From Cupriavidus consociatus (lineage in GTDB: Bacteria; Pseudomonadota; Gammaproteobacteria; Burkholderiales; Burkholderiaceae), in NCBI RefSeq assembly GCF_017814975.1, contig NZ_JAGIQA010000009.1, forward strand, positions 124,001 through 188,000: 64,000 bases of DNA. Reading direction: 5' to 3'. Within the stretch, counting starts at the first letter, position 1. The number at the start of each line of letters is the position of its first letter. The notes beneath the pieces are model-generated. The model had not been told where the DNA came from and made no database searches. It was given only the letters and a program-made list of their open reading frames with translations. Of the stretch, positions 36,287-45,398 are shown in pieces. The translations under genes and the position numbers were made by a program.

Positions 36287-37237
36287 ATGCGTAAGAATCT
36301 CGACAACGGCGTTTTCCACGCCATGCGTGCCTTCGTCTGTGTCGTTGAAGCCGGTAGCTTTTCCTTGGCGGCTGAGCAGCTGGGGCTGACCACTTCTCAG
36401 GTTTCACGCTTGGTTGGGGAACTTGAGAAGCGCTTGAACGCCAAGCTACTCCATCGCACGACCCGTCAGCGATCACTGACAGGCATCGGAGCCGACTACC
36501 TGGAGCGCTGCCGCGAGGTCCTTGCACTGGTAGCCGAGGCGGAAGCACAGGCTTCCGGCACCGCGATTGCCCCGAGTGGGACTCTGCGGTTGCAATGCAT
36601 GTTCAGTTTCGGCCAGCACTACGTCGTGCCACTGCTGCCTGAGTTTATCCGCCGCTACCCGGACATTCAGGTTGAGTACAGCACGTCCCAGTACCTTCCA
36701 AACTTACTGGCACGGGGTACCGATGTAAGTCTGTATGTGGCAGAGAGGTTGCCGGATTCTGGGCTCGTATCGCGCCTCTTGGGAACAACCTTCTCGGTGC
36801 TCTGTGCTTCGCCCGCCTATTTGTCGCAATACGGGACGCCCAAAAAGCCGACTGACCTCATGCACCATCCTTGCCTGCAGGCGGTCAATCCTTCGGTGAG
36901 TCCAACATGGAACCTTGTCGGACCAAGCAACGAAGTCTATGAAATGATTCCAAAAGGGCCGTGCATCGCCGATACCCCAGATGTTCTGCGCGCCGTCGCG
37001 GAAGCCGGCATGGGAATCGCATTGCTGCCGCTATTCAGCGTAATTGAGTCGATTCGATCTGGTCACCTGAAGCGCGTACTTGCGCCGTGGCGCTCGCCAG
37101 ACATAGGGATATTTGCTCTGATGCCTTCCAGGCACTACATGGAAGCCAAGACTCGAGCCTGGCTCGACTTCGTCGGTGAACGAATGGCACCTGAAATCGA
37201 GCGCGACGTACGCTTCATCGATAGTAGGCGATACTAA
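36287..37237 (+). CDS. LysR-family transcriptional regulator
   Basis: The 316-residue protein has the N-terminal winged HTH AMRAFVCVVEAGSFSLAAEQLGLTTSQVSRLVGELEKRLNAKLLHRTTRQRSLT and a C-terminal periplasmic-binding-like effector domain. It is a typical CrgA-type LysR. It lies head-to-head with the DMT exporter, the classic arrangement for a LysR acting on its neighbour. The inducer is unknown. Confidence 0.95.
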   Translation: MRKNLDNGVFHAMRAFVCVVEAGSFSLAAEQLGLTTSQVSRLVGELEKRLNAKLLHRTTRQRSLTGIGADYLERCREVLALVAEAEAQASGTAIAPSGTLRLQCMFSFGQHYVVPLLPEFIRRYPDIQVEYSTSQYLPNLLARGTDVSLYVAERLPDSGLVSRLLGTTFSVLCASPAYLSQYGTPKKPTDLMHHPCLQAVNPSVSPTWNLVGPSNEVYEMIPKGPCIADTPDVLRAVAEAGMGIALLPLFSVIESIRSGHLKRVLAPWRSPDIGIFALMPSRHYMEAKTRAWLDFVGERMAPEIERDVRFIDSRRY

Positions 37238-37321
37238 GTTCAAGACGGGCCGGCGGGACGCACGCATATGACAGCGGAGGCGCCGGCTTCTTGGCCGCCG
37301 GCCGCCACGTTCAACTGGTCG

Positions 37322-38212
37322 TTACCACGCGTGTTGGTCGTTGTTTGGGAATGAGCCCTCCTTGACGGCTGCCACATACGCGGAAAACGCACCATACACA
37401 TCATCGGCGTCTCGCATGAAGTTCCGTACAAACTTCGCCATGCGTCCCAGATTCAGCCCGAGCATATCGTGCATGACAAGCACCTGTCCCGCAGTCCCAC
37501 TGCCGGCGCCAATGCCGATAGTGGCGCAAGATGTCATCACATTGCTAATGCTTTGGGCGAGTTGGGCGGGAACCATTTCCAAGACCATCATCGATGCACC
37601 GGCAGCCTCTAGCGCGGCTGCGTCACCTCGAATCTGGGCCGCGGAATCCTCTTGGCGGCCCTGGACTCGATAGCCGCCAAGAGCAGATACCGTTTGGGGA
37701 GTAAGGCCAAGGTGCGCACAGACGGGAATCCCACGCTCTACAAGGAAGTCAACAATTTCGACGGTCCAACCACCTCCTTCGAGTTTGACCATGTTGGCTC
37801 CAGCCTGCATCAGTTCTACCGCGGATGCGATTGCTTGCTCGCGGGATCGTTGATAGGAGCCGAAAGGGAGGTCCGCGATAATCAACGCGCCGCCCTCTGA
37901 GCGAGCGAGGCCCTGGGACACACAATGGGTGTGATAGCGCATCTCCTCCATCGAGACACCAACTGTGGTTGTCTTGCCTTGGCACACCATGCCCAAAGAA
38001 TCACCGACCATGATGCAATCGACGCCAGCGGCGTCCGCAACTGCTGCGAACGTCGCGTCGTAGGCCGTGAGGACCGCAATCTTCTCACCAGAGCCAAGCA
38101 TCTCAGAGATTCGCGTAGTGGTGATCTTCTTGCGCTTGGGATTGAGCGGATTTCCACTCGCGCCGTAAGGTGCAGCTGCGTCGCTTGAGGGTGTGGGTTG
38201 ATTTGGGTTCAT
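37322..38212 (-). CDS. panB: 3-methyl-2-oxobutanoate hydroxymethyltransferase
   Basis: The 296-residue product has the PanB core [88 protein letters not shown] and a C-terminal [13 protein letters not shown]. Metal-binding Asp and Glu positions look intact. It transfers a hydroxymethyl group from methylene-THF to 2-ketoisovalerate. panC and panD are absent, so it is a secondary copy. Upstream are a thioesterase and an aminotransferase, perhaps in one transcript. Confidence 0.95.
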   Translation of the reverse strand: MNPNQPTPSSDAAAPYGASGNPLNPKRKKITTTRISEMLGSGEKIAVLTAYDATFAAVADAAGVDCIMVGDSLGMVCQGKTTTVGVSMEEMRYHTHCVSQGLARSEGGALIIADLPFGSYQRSREQAIASAVELMQAGANMVKLEGGGWTVEIVDFLVERGIPVCAHLGLTPQTVSALGGYRVQGRQEDSAAQIRGDAAALEAAGASMMVLEMVPAQLAQSISNVMTSCATIGIGAGSGTAGQVLVMHDMLGLNLGRMAKFVRNFMRDADDVYGAFSAYVAAVKEGSFPNNDQHAW

Positions 38213-38296
38213 TTATTAAACCTATCTGAAAGCTAGCAACGGAAGAGAGAACGAGGGTCAGGGCGAACCGACCACGGCTCCTGCCAAAGCCTGCCG

Positions 38297-38725
38297 CTAC
38301 TGCACGTCGCTCACAGTGGCGGTGGTGGCTTGCATGAGAGCGACTACCTTGTAGGAGGATCCGTTATCGAAAAACTGCCGGACTTCTCCGGTACAGACCG
38401 TGAGCAATTTCCCCGAACTTTGCACTCTTCCAACGGCCAGAAAGTGATCGCCAAGCGCCGGACGTAGGAAATTGACCTTGTATTCGGCGGTGACGATGCC
38501 ATAGCCTTCTGGCGCCCTTGTCAACGCGGCATAGCCACATGCGGCGTCAACAATGCTGGCGACTGCGCCCGCATGAACATAGCCATGCTGCTGAGATAGC
38601 TGCTTAGCATTGGGTAAGGCGATATGTACCTCGCCGTCCCCAACGAACGCAAGCGTAGCGCCAAGGGTCTTCATTAGGCCTTGGGCATCAAAGCTCTCAG
38701 AAACTCGTTGTTGGATGTCGTGCAT
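38297..38725 (-). CDS. PaaI-type acyl-CoA thioesterase
   Basis: The 142-residue hot-dog protein has SQQHGYVHAGAVASIVDAACGYAALTRAPEGYGIVTAEYKVNFLRPALGD, the conserved active-site region of PaaI/YigI-like thioesterases (HAG and the Asp in the following helix). It probably hydrolyses acyl- or aryl-CoA. ATG 38725 was chosen over the longer frame beginning at 38914, which overlaps the upstream aminotransferase. Its position between aminotransferase and panB suggests a role in CoA-thioester turnover. Confidence 0.9.
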   Translation of the reverse strand: MHDIQQRVSESFDAQGLMKTLGATLAFVGDGEVHIALPNAKQLSQQHGYVHAGAVASIVDAACGYAALTRAPEGYGIVTAEYKVNFLRPALGDHFLAVGRVQSSGKLLTVCTGEVRQFFDNGSSYKVVALMQATTATVSDVQ

Positions 38726-38786
38726 TGGTATCTCCGAGGCGCTCTCCCGGACAACCGGGAGGCGGTCCGTCAAATTGCTAACGATT

Positions 38787-39971
38787 TCAGGGCCGGAAAG
38801 CGCTGAGTCGCTCAACTGCCTCCTGAAGGTTTTCCATAGAATTTGCCGTGGAGAACCGCACGGACCGCGCGGCATCGGCGTTGCCGAAATCACGACCCGG
38901 CGAGATTGCGACATGGGTGCGCCTCATCGCCTCAAACACGAAATCCCAACTGCTGGGGAGTCCCCACGCCTCCAACCACGCTGAGCAATCGGCCCACGCG
39001 TAAAACGCTCCATCCGGTTCCACCGGGATGTTGAAGCCGATCGATTGCAGAGCAGGGATGAACCAGTCTCGTCGAGCTTTGAACTCTGCTCGACGGCGCT
39101 CATACTCCGCGAGACTTTCTGGCTCAAAGCAGGCCAGTGCCGCGTGCTGCGCGACAGCGCTCGGGCAGAGAAAGAAATTCTGTGCCAATCGTTCAAGTAC
39201 CGGCACCAAAGGCTCTGGTGCAACGATCCAGCCCAATCGCCAACCCGTCATGCAGAAGTACTTCGAGAAGCTGTTGATGCTGATGACGCTATCGTCGAGC
39301 ACCAGGCCGGTTTGCCCAAAGGCGCGGTCGTGGCTCAATCCGAGATAGATTTCGTCCAGTAACGTAATGCCCCCATTTGATTGAACAAATGAATGGATGC
39401 GCTGGAGTTCTTCCGGGTGAATAGATGTGCCCGTTGGATTCGACGGGGAGGCCAGCAACACGCCGCGAGTTTTCTCTCCCCAGTTCGCACGAACCTGTGC
39501 CTCGCTCAGTTGATAGCGCTCGGCGGCAGTCGTCGGTACGAGTACGGGATGCCCTTCGGCTGCGATGACGAAATGGCGATTACATGGGTAGCACGGATCC
39601 GGCATCAGTACTTCGTCACCGGCCTCAATCAGCGCCATGGTCGCCAGTTGTAATGCCGCCGAGGCCCCCGCGGTGATGACAATTCGCCGCGCTGGGACAT
39701 TGACGCCAAAGCGCTGTGTATACCAGTCGCTGATCCGTTCTCGCAAGGCCTCCATGCCAACGGCAGCCGTATATTGCGTGACGCCGGCACGCACTGCCCG
39801 TACCGCCGCTTCCTGGACCAACGGCGGCGCTGTGAAGTCTGGCTCACCGATGGTCAAATGGATCATCGGTCTGGCATTGGCGGCCTCGGCGTTAGCCAGC
39901 TGTGTGGCCGCCTTGGCTACCTCCATCACGTAGAACGGTTCGATACGAGATGCACGCCTCGAAATTTTCAT
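38787..39971 (-). CDS. PLP-dependent class I/II aminotransferase
   Basis: The 394-residue fold-type I aminotransferase has HLTIGEPDFTAPPLV, a PSNPTGTSIHPEEL segment, DEIYLGLSHD and the Lys-containing SINSFSKYFCMTGWRLGW. It resembles the aspartate/aromatic-type AspC branch. The PLP lysine and Asn/Asp pair are in place. It leads the minus-strand group with the thioesterase and panB. A keto acid such as 2-ketoisovalerate is a possible product, but this is inferred. Confidence 0.93.
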   Translation of the reverse strand: MKISRRASRIEPFYVMEVAKAATQLANAEAANARPMIHLTIGEPDFTAPPLVQEAAVRAVRAGVTQYTAAVGMEALRERISDWYTQRFGVNVPARRIVITAGASAALQLATMALIEAGDEVLMPDPCYPCNRHFVIAAEGHPVLVPTTAAERYQLSEAQVRANWGEKTRGVLLASPSNPTGTSIHPEELQRIHSFVQSNGGITLLDEIYLGLSHDRAFGQTGLVLDDSVISINSFSKYFCMTGWRLGWIVAPEPLVPVLERLAQNFFLCPSAVAQHAALACFEPESLAEYERRRAEFKARRDWFIPALQSIGFNIPVEPDGAFYAWADCSAWLEAWGLPSSWDFVFEAMRRTHVAISPGRDFGNADAARSVRFSTANSMENLQEAVERLSAFRP

Positions 39972-40462
39972 CGAATATCTCCATCCGGAAATGCGCAGCC
40001 CTCACCTGGCTTGCTTGGGATACCACGGGGGCCCTCAGTTCACCTAGGCAGCGTGAATGCCGCAACGTCAGACGCTCGCGCGCGTTGGTCGACCGGGGAT
40101 TGTCACGGCGGCATGCGGAGGAGGCAATAGCGCTTAAAAGAAAGATGTTTTGCATGCTGCGTAACAATCTTGGCTTCGGGAACTGTCCTCAAGGCGAACC
40201 ATAGCGGCACTGCCTCACTGACAATTGCCGGCGGTGGGAGGCACCGCGCTTGTTCGGTCAACGCCTGGGAGCCTCACAGTCCCGAGCAGTACCTTCTTCT
40301 TGGTATTGGTATGCGGAGTTCCGGACCTTATCCGAGGCCACTATGGGCCGAGGTGGGGTTTCCCCTGTGAATAACGGGCTGTGACCCGCTCGGTGTCACA
40401 ACTCTCTATAGTGTGCGCGAACCCGCATCGGACGGGTATCGACCATCATATGGAGACGCCCC
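39972..40462. other. Divergent intergenic region with CRP-like palindrome
   Basis: No gene is supported in 491 bases between the aminotransferase and the cytochrome c. A 21-base near-palindrome TGTGAC-N9-GTCACA lies at 40380-40400, followed 6 bases later by TATAGT. It could bind a Crp-type or other dimeric regulator ahead of the dehydrogenase operon, although the spacing to -10 does not match a classic site. Confidence 0.4.
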
Positions 40463-40843
40463 ATGACCTTCTCCCCCACGACCGCGAGGCGTGTAACGCT
40501 TCGGATTTCGAATTTGTTCCAACGCACCATGCTTGCAGCCGTGCCTGTGATCTTGGCGACAGGAGGCGCGCATGCTGCAGTCGATGTCGCTCGTGCGCAG
40601 GCACTCGCTTCGCAGAACGCGTGCCTGGGATGCCACGCAATGACTACGCGCTTGGTTGGCCCCTCATACAACGAAGTGGCAGCAAAGTACAAAGGCATGG
40701 ACCCGACCAAGCTGGCCACGAGCATTCGGGCCGGCAGTAAGGGCAAATGGGGTTCGCTGGAAATGCCACCGCAGAAAGAGCTATCGGACGCAGACGCTAA
40801 GGTGCTCGCGGAGTGGGTACTCTCTACTGGGTCGGAGAAATAG
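40463..40843 (+). CDS. Class I cytochrome c, periplasmic
   Basis: The 126-residue protein has an N-terminal signal peptide ending near GGAHAA (about 39), one heme-binding motif CLGCH (Cys54, Cys57, His58) and a C-terminal LEMPPQ carrying the likely Met ligand. This makes it a small monoheme electron carrier. Two genes follow for a Tat-exported subunit and a GMC flavoprotein, so it probably accepts electrons from that dehydrogenase. Not large enough to be the di- or triheme subunit seen in gluconate dehydrogenases. Confidence 0.93.
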   Translation: MTFSPTTARRVTLRISNLFQRTMLAAVPVILATGGAHAAVDVARAQALASQNACLGCHAMTTRLVGPSYNEVAAKYKGMDPTKLATSIRAGSKGKWGSLEMPPQKELSDADAKVLAEWVLSTGSEK

Positions 40844-40924
40844 CAAAGGTGCCCCACTCGCCCTGATGATCCCAGGACGAACCCAATTTGCCACAGCCAC
40901 TTTTCCTCCCCAGAGAACAGCCTC

Positions 40925-41530
40925 ATGCGAACAATCCCGATTGCGCAAGCCGACAACAGCGCCAACGTTTCCAAGCAGTCCATCGCACTCACGCGTAGAA
41001 GCCTGCTCAAAGGCACTGGCGTTCTGATGGGAACGCTCGCCATCGGCAGCCCACTGGCGCTGCTGGCTCCGTCCAATGTTTGGGCGGTTGAACTCAAACT
41101 GCTCAACAAGGACGAGGGAGATACGCTGCTGCAGATGGGGCGGGCCCTGTTCCCACACGAAAAGTTGCCTGATGCCGCGTATGCGCTACTGGCTAAGGAC
41201 CTCGATGCCGCTGCAGCAGCCGATCCGAAGCTGGCCGCGCAACTTCGCGACGGCATTGCCTCGCTGAACCGTGCGGCTGGCGGAAGCTTCCTCCAGGCGA
41301 AAGGCGGCGAGCGGCTGGCGGCGGTGAAGTCACTGGAGGGCAGCCCCTTCTTCAATACCGTCCGAGGCAAATGTGTGACCTCGCTCTATGACAACGAGAT
41401 GGCTTTCGTCACGTTTGGCTATCCCGGCTCCGCGTGGGAGAAGGGCGGCTATATCGTGCGCGGCTTCCAAGATCTACAGTGGCTGCCAAATCCCCCAGCT
41501 GACGCCAGCCCGCAACCGTACCTAGGCTGA
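40925..41530 (+). CDS. Tat-exported gluconate 2-dehydrogenase subunit 3-like protein
   Basis: The 201-residue protein has a twin-arginine signal LTRRSLLKG (Arg24-25) and a hydrophobic stretch ending near residue 54. The mature part (NKDEGDTLLQMGRALFPHEKLPDAAYALLAKDL...GYPGSAWEKGGYIVRGFQDLQWLP) matches the small subunit of sorbitol/gluconate-type dehydrogenases. It travels to the periplasm folded with its flavoprotein partner, which lacks a signal of its own. It precedes the GMC gene by 104 bases. Confidence 0.88.
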   Translation: MRTIPIAQADNSANVSKQSIALTRRSLLKGTGVLMGTLAIGSPLALLAPSNVWAVELKLLNKDEGDTLLQMGRALFPHEKLPDAAYALLAKDLDAAAAADPKLAAQLRDGIASLNRAAGGSFLQAKGGERLAAVKSLEGSPFFNTVRGKCVTSLYDNEMAFVTFGYPGSAWEKGGYIVRGFQDLQWLPNPPADASPQPYLG

Positions 41531-41634
41531 AGCAGATAGCAGCGTCCCAATCCCAAAACAATCGATCCATGGCGGCATCGCCTGGAATGGAAGAGAAACG
41601 CAGCAGAGCGCTGGCGTTTGCTAAGGAGACATGC

Positions 41635-43203
41635 ATGGCAAAGTTTGACTACAAGGACAGCTCCGTCGTGGTCATTATTGGATCAGGTGCGGGAGGGGGA
41701 ACGCTCGCCAACGAGTTATGCCAGAAGGGGATCAAGGTGGTGGTCCTCGAAGCAGGTGGCAAACAGTCCAACGCCAGCTTCATCAATGACGAATGGAAGT
41801 CATTCAGCCAACTGGCCTGGTTGGACAAGCGCACGACCTCGGGCAACTGGCGCGTCGCCAATGATTTCGCGAACCTGCCTGCATGGATCTGTAAGACCGT
41901 GGGAGGCACCAGTACTCATTGGGCTGGCGCTTCGCTGCGCTTCCAGGAGCACGAGTTCCGCACACGCACAGTCTACGGTGGCGTGAACGGAGCAAACCTC
42001 CTCGACTGGCCACTGACACTCAAGGAACTGGAGCCCTACTACGACAAGGCGGAGGACAAGATGGGTGTCACACGCACCCACGGCATCCCTGGGCTGCCCG
42101 GCAACAATAACTTCAAGGTGATGTACAGCGGCGCCACCAAGCTCGGCTACAAGGAAGTGCACACGGGCAACATGGCGATCAACAGCCGGCCACGCAACGG
42201 GCGAGCCCGATGCATGCAACTGGGGTTCTGCTTCCAAGGCTGCAAGAGTGGCGCCAAATGGTCCACCCTATACACGGAATTGCCGGAAGCTGAAGCGACC
42301 GGGAAGTTCGAGTTGCGTACCCAGGCCCATGTAACCCGCATCGAGCATGACGCCAAAGGCCGTGCCAACGCGGTGGTCTACATTGATCAGGACGGCAAGG
42401 AGCATCGGCAGCAGGCGCGCGTTGTATGTGTGGCGGGCAATGCCATCGAAACCCCGCGCCTGCTGCTAGCCTCGGCGTCGAACATGTTCAAGGATGGTCT
42501 GGCCAACTCGTCTGGTCAGGTTGGGCGCAATTACATGCGTCACACCACGGGCTCAGTCTATGCTGCTTTCAATGAGCCGGTACATATGTACCGCGGCACC
42601 ACCATGGCCGGTGTCGTTCGCGACGAGGCGCGCAACGATTCAGCTCGCGGCTTCGTAGGTGGCTACGAGATGGAGACCCTTTCGCTAGGCATCCCATTTA
42701 TGGCTGCCTTCCTTAATCCGGGCGCTTGGGGATCCGACTTCACTTGGTGGATGGATCGATATACCCATCTGGCGGGCTTGTGGATCGTTGGCGAAGATAT
42801 GCCGCGCGAAACCAACCGTGTGACCCTGAACGCCGCCGTGAAGGACCAGTTTGGCAACTACGTACCCAACGTGCATTTCGATGACCACGAGAACGATATT
42901 GCCATGCGCAACCATGCCTATACCCAGGCGGAGGCAATCTACAACGCCGTAGGCGCGGTCAAGACGAACCGGACACCGCCGTACCCGTCGACGCACAATC
43001 TGGGGACGGCGCGTATGAGCGCCCGTCGGCAAGATGGCGTATGCAATAAGTGGGGCCAAACTCACGATATCCCGAACCTCTTCATCAGCGACGGCAGCCA
43101 GTTCACTACGGGCGGCGCTGAGAATCCGACACTGACCATCGTCGCCCTAGCGATACGCCAGGCGGACTATATTGCATCGCAGATGACGCGACGCACTATC
43201 TGA
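41635..43203 (+). CDS. GMC-family FAD-dependent dehydrogenase
   Basis: The 522-residue protein has the FAD dinucleotide motif VVIIGSGAGGGTLANEL at 12-28 and VGGTSTHWAGASLRF. The catalytic His lies in STHNLGTARM, and the C-terminal FISDGSQFTTGGAENPTLTIVALAIRQADYI is typical. No Tat or Sec signal is present, so it is probably exported by hitchhiking on the preceding subunit. It oxidises a sugar, sugar acid or alcohol and passes electrons to the adjacent cytochrome c. The substrate cannot be set from sequence. Ribosome-binding AAGGAGAC precedes ATG 41635. Confidence 0.93.
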   Translation: MAKFDYKDSSVVVIIGSGAGGGTLANELCQKGIKVVVLEAGGKQSNASFINDEWKSFSQLAWLDKRTTSGNWRVANDFANLPAWICKTVGGTSTHWAGASLRFQEHEFRTRTVYGGVNGANLLDWPLTLKELEPYYDKAEDKMGVTRTHGIPGLPGNNNFKVMYSGATKLGYKEVHTGNMAINSRPRNGRARCMQLGFCFQGCKSGAKWSTLYTELPEAEATGKFELRTQAHVTRIEHDAKGRANAVVYIDQDGKEHRQQARVVCVAGNAIETPRLLLASASNMFKDGLANSSGQVGRNYMRHTTGSVYAAFNEPVHMYRGTTMAGVVRDEARNDSARGFVGGYEMETLSLGIPFMAAFLNPGAWGSDFTWWMDRYTHLAGLWIVGEDMPRETNRVTLNAAVKDQFGNYVPNVHFDDHENDIAMRNHAYTQAEAIYNAVGAVKTNRTPPYPSTHNLGTARMSARRQDGVCNKWGQTHDIPNLFISDGSQFTTGGAENPTLTIVALAIRQADYIASQMTRRTI

Positions 43204-43251
43204 GCGTCTAAGCGCTGTAGAGGCCAGTACTCAACAACCTGGAGACACGCG

Positions 43252-43584
43252 ATGTGTGAATTCTTTGTCACCGCTGACCCGATTCTCTATGAATCGCGCA
43301 CGCGCTCAGTGCGCATTCATGGTGTGCGCACCAGTATTCGACTGGAGAATTTTGTCTGGGACACGCTCTCGTCCCTGGCAGCCGACGAGGGGATGACGAC
43401 CAACGCACTGATCGTGCAGTTTCATGACGAGATTCTCAGGCACCGCGGCGACGTCCAGAACTTCACCTCCTTCCTCAGGGTGACTTGCCTGCGTTTCCTT
43501 CGGCGCAAGTGCGATGGCGCCGCCGCCGGGCTAACCGAGGTACCTGCCTTGCCGGTGCCGGAGGCTTCGCACCTTACTCACTAA
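43252..43584 (+). CDS. Ribbon-helix-helix domain protein
   Basis: The 110-residue protein has the RHH_4-type fold VRIHGVRTSIRLENFVWDTLSSLAADEGMTTNALIVQFHDEI: a beta-strand then two helices, as in Arc-like DNA-binding dimers. It is followed by NFTSFLRVTCLRFLRR. It lies 48 bases after the GMC gene and 16 before gloA, so it may regulate either. Whether it binds DNA or has a ligand role is unknown. Confidence 0.8.
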   Translation: MCEFFVTADPILYESRTRSVRIHGVRTSIRLENFVWDTLSSLAADEGMTTNALIVQFHDEILRHRGDVQNFTSFLRVTCLRFLRRKCDGAAAGLTEVPALPVPEASHLTH

Positions 43585-43600
43585 TCTCTATCGAACAACG

Positions 43601-43996
43601 ATGGCAAAGCTTATCCATACGATGATTCGCGTCCATGACCTCGACGCTTCGCTCAAGTTCTATCGCGAGGTTTTGGACCTGACACCTTCGCACAGACTGG
43701 ACTTTTCGGACTTCTCACTGGTCTACCTGCGCAACGACAAGGGCGAAGGCGAGATCGAACTGACCTGGAATAAAGGCCGAGAAGAGCCCTATAGCCACGG
43801 CGATGGCTATGGCCATGTGGCAGTAGTGGTCGATGACGTTGCTGCCCGGCATGCCGAACTGATAGAGGCAGGGTATCAGCCACTCGCCGTGAAGGAGTTC
43901 AAGGCCGATGACAAATTGCTGGCACGCTTCTTCTTCATCCAGGACCCCGACGGCTACAAGATCGAGGTGCTGGAGCGGCACGGCCATTACCAATGA
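43601..43996 (+). CDS. gloA: Lactoylglutathione lyase (glyoxalase I)
   Basis: The 131-residue VOC-fold protein has the four metal positions: His6 in IHTMIRV, Glu in GEIELTWN, His72-like in GYGHVAV and Glu in YKIEVLE, with YSHGDGYGHV in between. It isomerises the hemithioacetal of methylglyoxal and glutathione to S-lactoylglutathione. It is grouped with gshA and gloB, giving a full glyoxalase route plus a step of GSH synthesis. Confidence 0.95.
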   Translation: MAKLIHTMIRVHDLDASLKFYREVLDLTPSHRLDFSDFSLVYLRNDKGEGEIELTWNKGREEPYSHGDGYGHVAVVVDDVAARHAELIEAGYQPLAVKEFKADDKLLARFFFIQDPDGYKIEVLERHGHYQ

Positions 43997-44100
43997 ACTA
44001 CTTTTTGAAACTGTAGTGATAAAGGCCGCTGTATGACGTCATCGCGTCTGGCAGCGGCGCAGCATTTTGCTCGCTTTCGGCTGTGCCACGCGGTTTGCCC

Positions 44101-45384
44101 ATGATCCCCCATCCTTGCATCACCCCCTCGGGCCCGCTGTCCGACATCGAGAAGAAAATCCTGGCCAGCCAGCACGAAATCGAACGCTGGTTCTGCCAGG
44201 AGTGGATTGAACATACGCCACCAATCTACAGTTCGGTTGACCTGCGCAACGCCGGTTTCAAGCTCTCGCCAGTAGATACCAACCTGTTCCCCGGTGGCTG
44301 GAACAATCTGACGCCGCCAATGGTGTCGCTGGCGGCGCGCGTCGCTGCGGCCACCCTTACCAAGGCATGCCCAAGTGCCCGAAGATTGTTGGTGGTGCCG
44401 GAAAACCATACCCGAAATCTCTTCTATCTGCGCAACATAGCGCAACTGCAGCAGGTGCTCTCGCTGGCCGGCTTTGATGTGCGCGTCGGTACCGTGAACC
44501 CTGAGATCACCCATCCTACCTCGTTGGAGGTGTCTGAGGGGCAACGAGTCACGCTAGAGCCGGTAGTGCGAACGCAGAGCCGATTGGGGCTTGCCAACTT
44601 TGATCCGTGCGTCGTGTTGATTAACAACGACCTAAGTGGCGGTGTCCCGGCCATTCTTGAAGGCCTGCACGGACAATGCTTGCTGCCCCAACTGAGCGCA
44701 GGCTGGTATCGCCGGAGGAAGAGTCGGCATTTCAGTGCCTATGAGCAGGTTGCCAGCCGATTCGGCAAGGTCCTTGGCCTAGATCCGTGGCTATTCAATC
44801 CGCTTTACATGCAATGCGAGGTGAATTTCGCCGAGGGCACTGGGACGGATCATTTGCAGGTCGTTGTTGAGGAATTGCTGGCCAGTATCCGCCGTAAGTA
44901 CAGGGAGCACGGCGTAACCGATGCGCCGTTTGTGGTGGTCAAGGCTGACAACGGGACCTATGGTATGGGCATCATGACGGTGCGCGACGCCAAGGAGTTG
45001 GAGAAATTGAACAGGCGGACACGGAACAAGATGGCGGTCGTCAAGGACGGTCAGCGGGTGTCCAGCGTACTCGTCCAGGAAGGCGTGCCGACGCTTGAGA
45101 GCATTCATGGTGCTACCGCCGAGCCTGTTGCCTACATGATCGGCAGCGAGGTGGTCGGCGGATTCTACCGAGCCAACGCCGGCCGAGGCAGAGACGAGAA
45201 TCTGAATGCGCCAGGCGCGAATTTCGTGCCGGTGGCGTTCGAAGCGATGAGCCACCAATCCCTGCGAGGCGCTACCGGCCGCTTTTATGCCTATGGCGTC
45301 ATTGCCAGGCTTGCCGCACTGGCGGCGAGTAGCGAGCTCGAATACACCGACCGCGATTCGCAAGCAATTCTCGACGTCGCCTAA
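44101..45384 (+). CDS. gshA: Glutamate-cysteine ligase, proteobacterial GshA type
   Basis: The roughly 427-residue protein (ITPSGPLSDIEKKILASQHEIERWF...VVVKADNGTYGMGIMTVRDAKEL...) matches the second GshA family found in betaproteobacteria and relatives, distinct from the E. coli enzyme. The KADNGTYGMGIM motif is its ATP-grasp-like core. It makes gamma-glutamylcysteine. No gshB is encoded next to it, so it is probably an extra copy, grouped here with gloA and gloB. GTG 44083 is an alternative start. Confidence 0.9.
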   Translation: MIPHPCITPSGPLSDIEKKILASQHEIERWFCQEWIEHTPPIYSSVDLRNAGFKLSPVDTNLFPGGWNNLTPPMVSLAARVAAATLTKACPSARRLLVVPENHTRNLFYLRNIAQLQQVLSLAGFDVRVGTVNPEITHPTSLEVSEGQRVTLEPVVRTQSRLGLANFDPCVVLINNDLSGGVPAILEGLHGQCLLPQLSAGWYRRRKSRHFSAYEQVASRFGKVLGLDPWLFNPLYMQCEVNFAEGTGTDHLQVVVEELLASIRRKYREHGVTDAPFVVVKADNGTYGMGIMTVRDAKELEKLNRRTRNKMAVVKDGQRVSSVLVQEGVPTLESIHGATAEPVAYMIGSEVVGGFYRANAGRGRDENLNAPGANFVPVAFEAMSHQSLRGATGRFYAYGVIARLAALAASSELEYTDRDSQAILDVA

Positions 45385-45398
45385 CCGGAAGCCCTCGC

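Noticed and set aside
40396..41370. Minus-strand frame of 324 codons
   Set aside because: Ser/Ala-rich, covers the cytochrome c and Tat-subunit genes, which carry CLGCH and a twin-arginine motif.
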